From the NCBI GenBank assembly GCA_947426875.1, contig CANEFU010000077.1:1-5914 (forward strand): a stretch of 5,914 nt of DNA, given 5' to 3'. This document shows, piece by piece, positions 4,808 to 5,914 of this stretch. Source of the DNA: an uncultured Clostridium sp. (GTDB taxonomy: Bacteria; Bacillota; Clostridia; TANB77; CAG-508). The position numbers and the translations under genes were made by a program. The notes below the pieces were generated by a model. That model saw only the letters and a list, made by a program, of their open reading frames with translations. It ran no database searches and was not told where the DNA came from. Every line of letters begins with the position of its first letter. Position 1 is the stretch's first letter.

Positions 4808-5914
4808 ATGCCAGGACCAATGGGAGGACCAATGAGACCAGGTGGAGGAGCAATACCAAAAGTAAAAAACTTTAAAAAGACGGCAATTAAATTAATAAAT
4901 GGTTACTTATCAAAATATAGAATAGCACTAATGATTGTATTTATTTTCGCGATTGGAAGTACGATATTTACTATTGTAGGTCCCAAAATATTAGGAAATG
5001 CAACCACAGAAATCTTTAATGGATTAGTCAATAAATTATCAGGTGGAAGTGGAATTGATTTTGGAAAAATAGGACAAATTGCTATTACCTTATTAATATT
5101 ATATGTAATCAGTGCTATATTTTCTTTTATACAAGGATTTACCATGACCAGTGTTTCCCAGAAATTAACGTATCAATTAAGAAATGATTTAGCACAAAAA
5201 ATAAACAAATTACCTATGAAATATTTTGATACTAAGACACATGGAGAAGTACTATCCATTATTACCAATGATATTGATACTTTGAGTATGAATTTGAACC
5301 AAAGCATTACACAAATTATTACCTCTATCTGTACTATTATAGGAATTTTAGTCATGATGTTTTCTATTAGTTGGCAAATGACATTAATATCTTTAATGAT
5401 ACTTCCAGTAGCAAGTATATTAGTAAAAAATATTGTGGGAAGGTCACAAAAATATTTTCAAAGACAACAAGAATATTTAGGACATGTAAATGGTCAAGTG
5501 GAGGAAGTATATGGAGGACTAAATATTGTTAAAGCTTTTAATGGCGAGGAAAAAGTAATAACAGAATTTAAAAAGGCCAATCAAGAATTGTACCAATCAG
5601 GATGGAAATCACAATTTTTATCTGGACTAATGTTTCCGGTTATGAATTTTATTGCTAACATTGGATATGTAGGAGTAGCCGTAGCAGGAGGTTATTTGGC
5701 GATTAATGGAACTATTACAGTTGGTAACATACAAAGTTTTATTCAATATAACAAGCAATTTACACAACCTATTAATCAAATTGCACAAATATCAGCTATG
5801 TTACAAGCTATGATAGCAGCAGCAGAAAGAGTTTTTGAATTTTTAGAGCAACCAGAAGAAGAAAATACACAAAAAGAAACAATCGATATGTCTAAATTGA
5901 AAGGAAACGTAAGT
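4808..5914 (+). CDS. ABC exporter subunit, partner of the preceding gene, 3' end outside window
   Basis: An open frame of 369 codons runs to the window end. It encodes the membrane half of a second exporter subunit; its ATPase domain lies beyond the window. The N-terminus is Gly/Pro/Met-rich (1-15), followed by a basic amphipathic stretch. Six membrane segments are visible: about 38-61, 88-112, 165-185, 187-208, 270-295 and 303-325. The cytoplasmic loops carry the family patterns KYFDTKTHGEVLSIITNDID (138-157) and EEVYGGLNIVKAFNGEEK (232-249). Only about 25 residues separate TM1 and TM2, so it lacks the insert seen in its partner. The pair should form a heterodimer. Since the first subunit has a degenerate Walker B and switch residue, this one is expected to carry the catalytic Glu and His and perhaps an altered signature motif, which cannot be checked here. 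Confidence 0.92.
   Translation, partial: MPGPMGGPMRPGGGAIPKVKNFKKTAIKLINGYLSKYRIALMIVFIFAIGSTIFTIVGPKILGNATTEIFNGLVNKLSGGSGIDFGKIGQIAITLLILYVISAIFSFIQGFTMTSVSQKLTYQLRNDLAQKINKLPMKYFDTKTHGEVLSIITNDIDTLSMNLNQSITQIITSICTIIGILVMMFSISWQMTLISLMILPVASILVKNIVGRSQKYFQRQQEYLGHVNGQVEEVYGGLNIVKAFNGEEKVITEFKKANQELYQSGWKSQFLSGLMFPVMNFIANIGYVGVAVAGGYLAINGTITVGNIQSFIQYNKQFTQPINQIAQISAMLQAMIAAAERVFEFLEQPEEENTQKETIDMSKLKGNVS

Noticed and set aside
4903..5355. Two minus-strand frames opposite the second ABC gene
   Set aside because: The + strand is continuously open here with canonical ABC membrane-domain motifs; the reverse frames are by-products of hydrophobic codons.
1..5914. CRISPR array, tRNA, rRNA, phage or transposase genes
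   Set aside because: No spaced direct repeats, cloverleaf-like segments, rRNA motifs or mobile-element proteins were found on either strand.

Overview
The window looks like chromosomal DNA of a low-GC, endospore-forming Firmicute of the class Clostridia. The reasons are strongly AT-biased codon use, strong AGGAGG-type ribosome binding sites, two engulfment-stage sporulation genes in the order known from Clostridioides difficile (spoIID then spoIIQ), and a Gram-positive LexA. I cannot name a genus. All genes are on the + strand, and both ends of the window cut through genes.

Layout. Positions 1-657 hold the 3' part of spoIID, a peptidoglycan lytic transglycosylase of the engulfment machinery. 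A 60-base gap follows that contains a good match to a forespore sigma-F promoter, then a membrane-anchored M23-domain protein of the SpoIIQ type (718-1536). Positions 1537-1689 hold two GC-rich hairpins and the lexA promoter, whose -35 box lies inside a perfect 12-bp inverted repeat centred on a degenerate SOS box. lexA occupies 1690-2340. Positions 2341-2532 hold a consensus housekeeping promoter (TTGACA, 17 bases, TATAAT), small inverted repeats around its -10, and a roughly 97-base palindromic element that would form most of the downstream mRNA leader. Positions 2533-4806 and 4808-5914 (cut by the window end) encode the two halves of a heterodimeric ABC exporter, separated by a single base.

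How the genes work together. SpoIID (mother cell) and SpoIIQ (forespore) act on opposite sides of the intermembrane space during engulfment. Separate compartment-specific promoters fit the sigma-F motif between them. LexA is the SOS repressor and appears to be an independent, self-regulated unit. The ABC pair is a third unit. The first subunit has the degenerate catalytic residues (Asp for Glu after Walker B, Gln for the switch His) typical of one half of asymmetric exporters such as TM287/288 and BmrCD, plus an unusual insert of about 180 residues between TM1 and TM2.

I do not see a clearly new multi-gene system. The points most worth following up are the extracytoplasmic insert in the first ABC subunit, the palindromic leader element before it, the sigma-F promoter, and the altered metal or catalytic residues in the two sporulation proteins.
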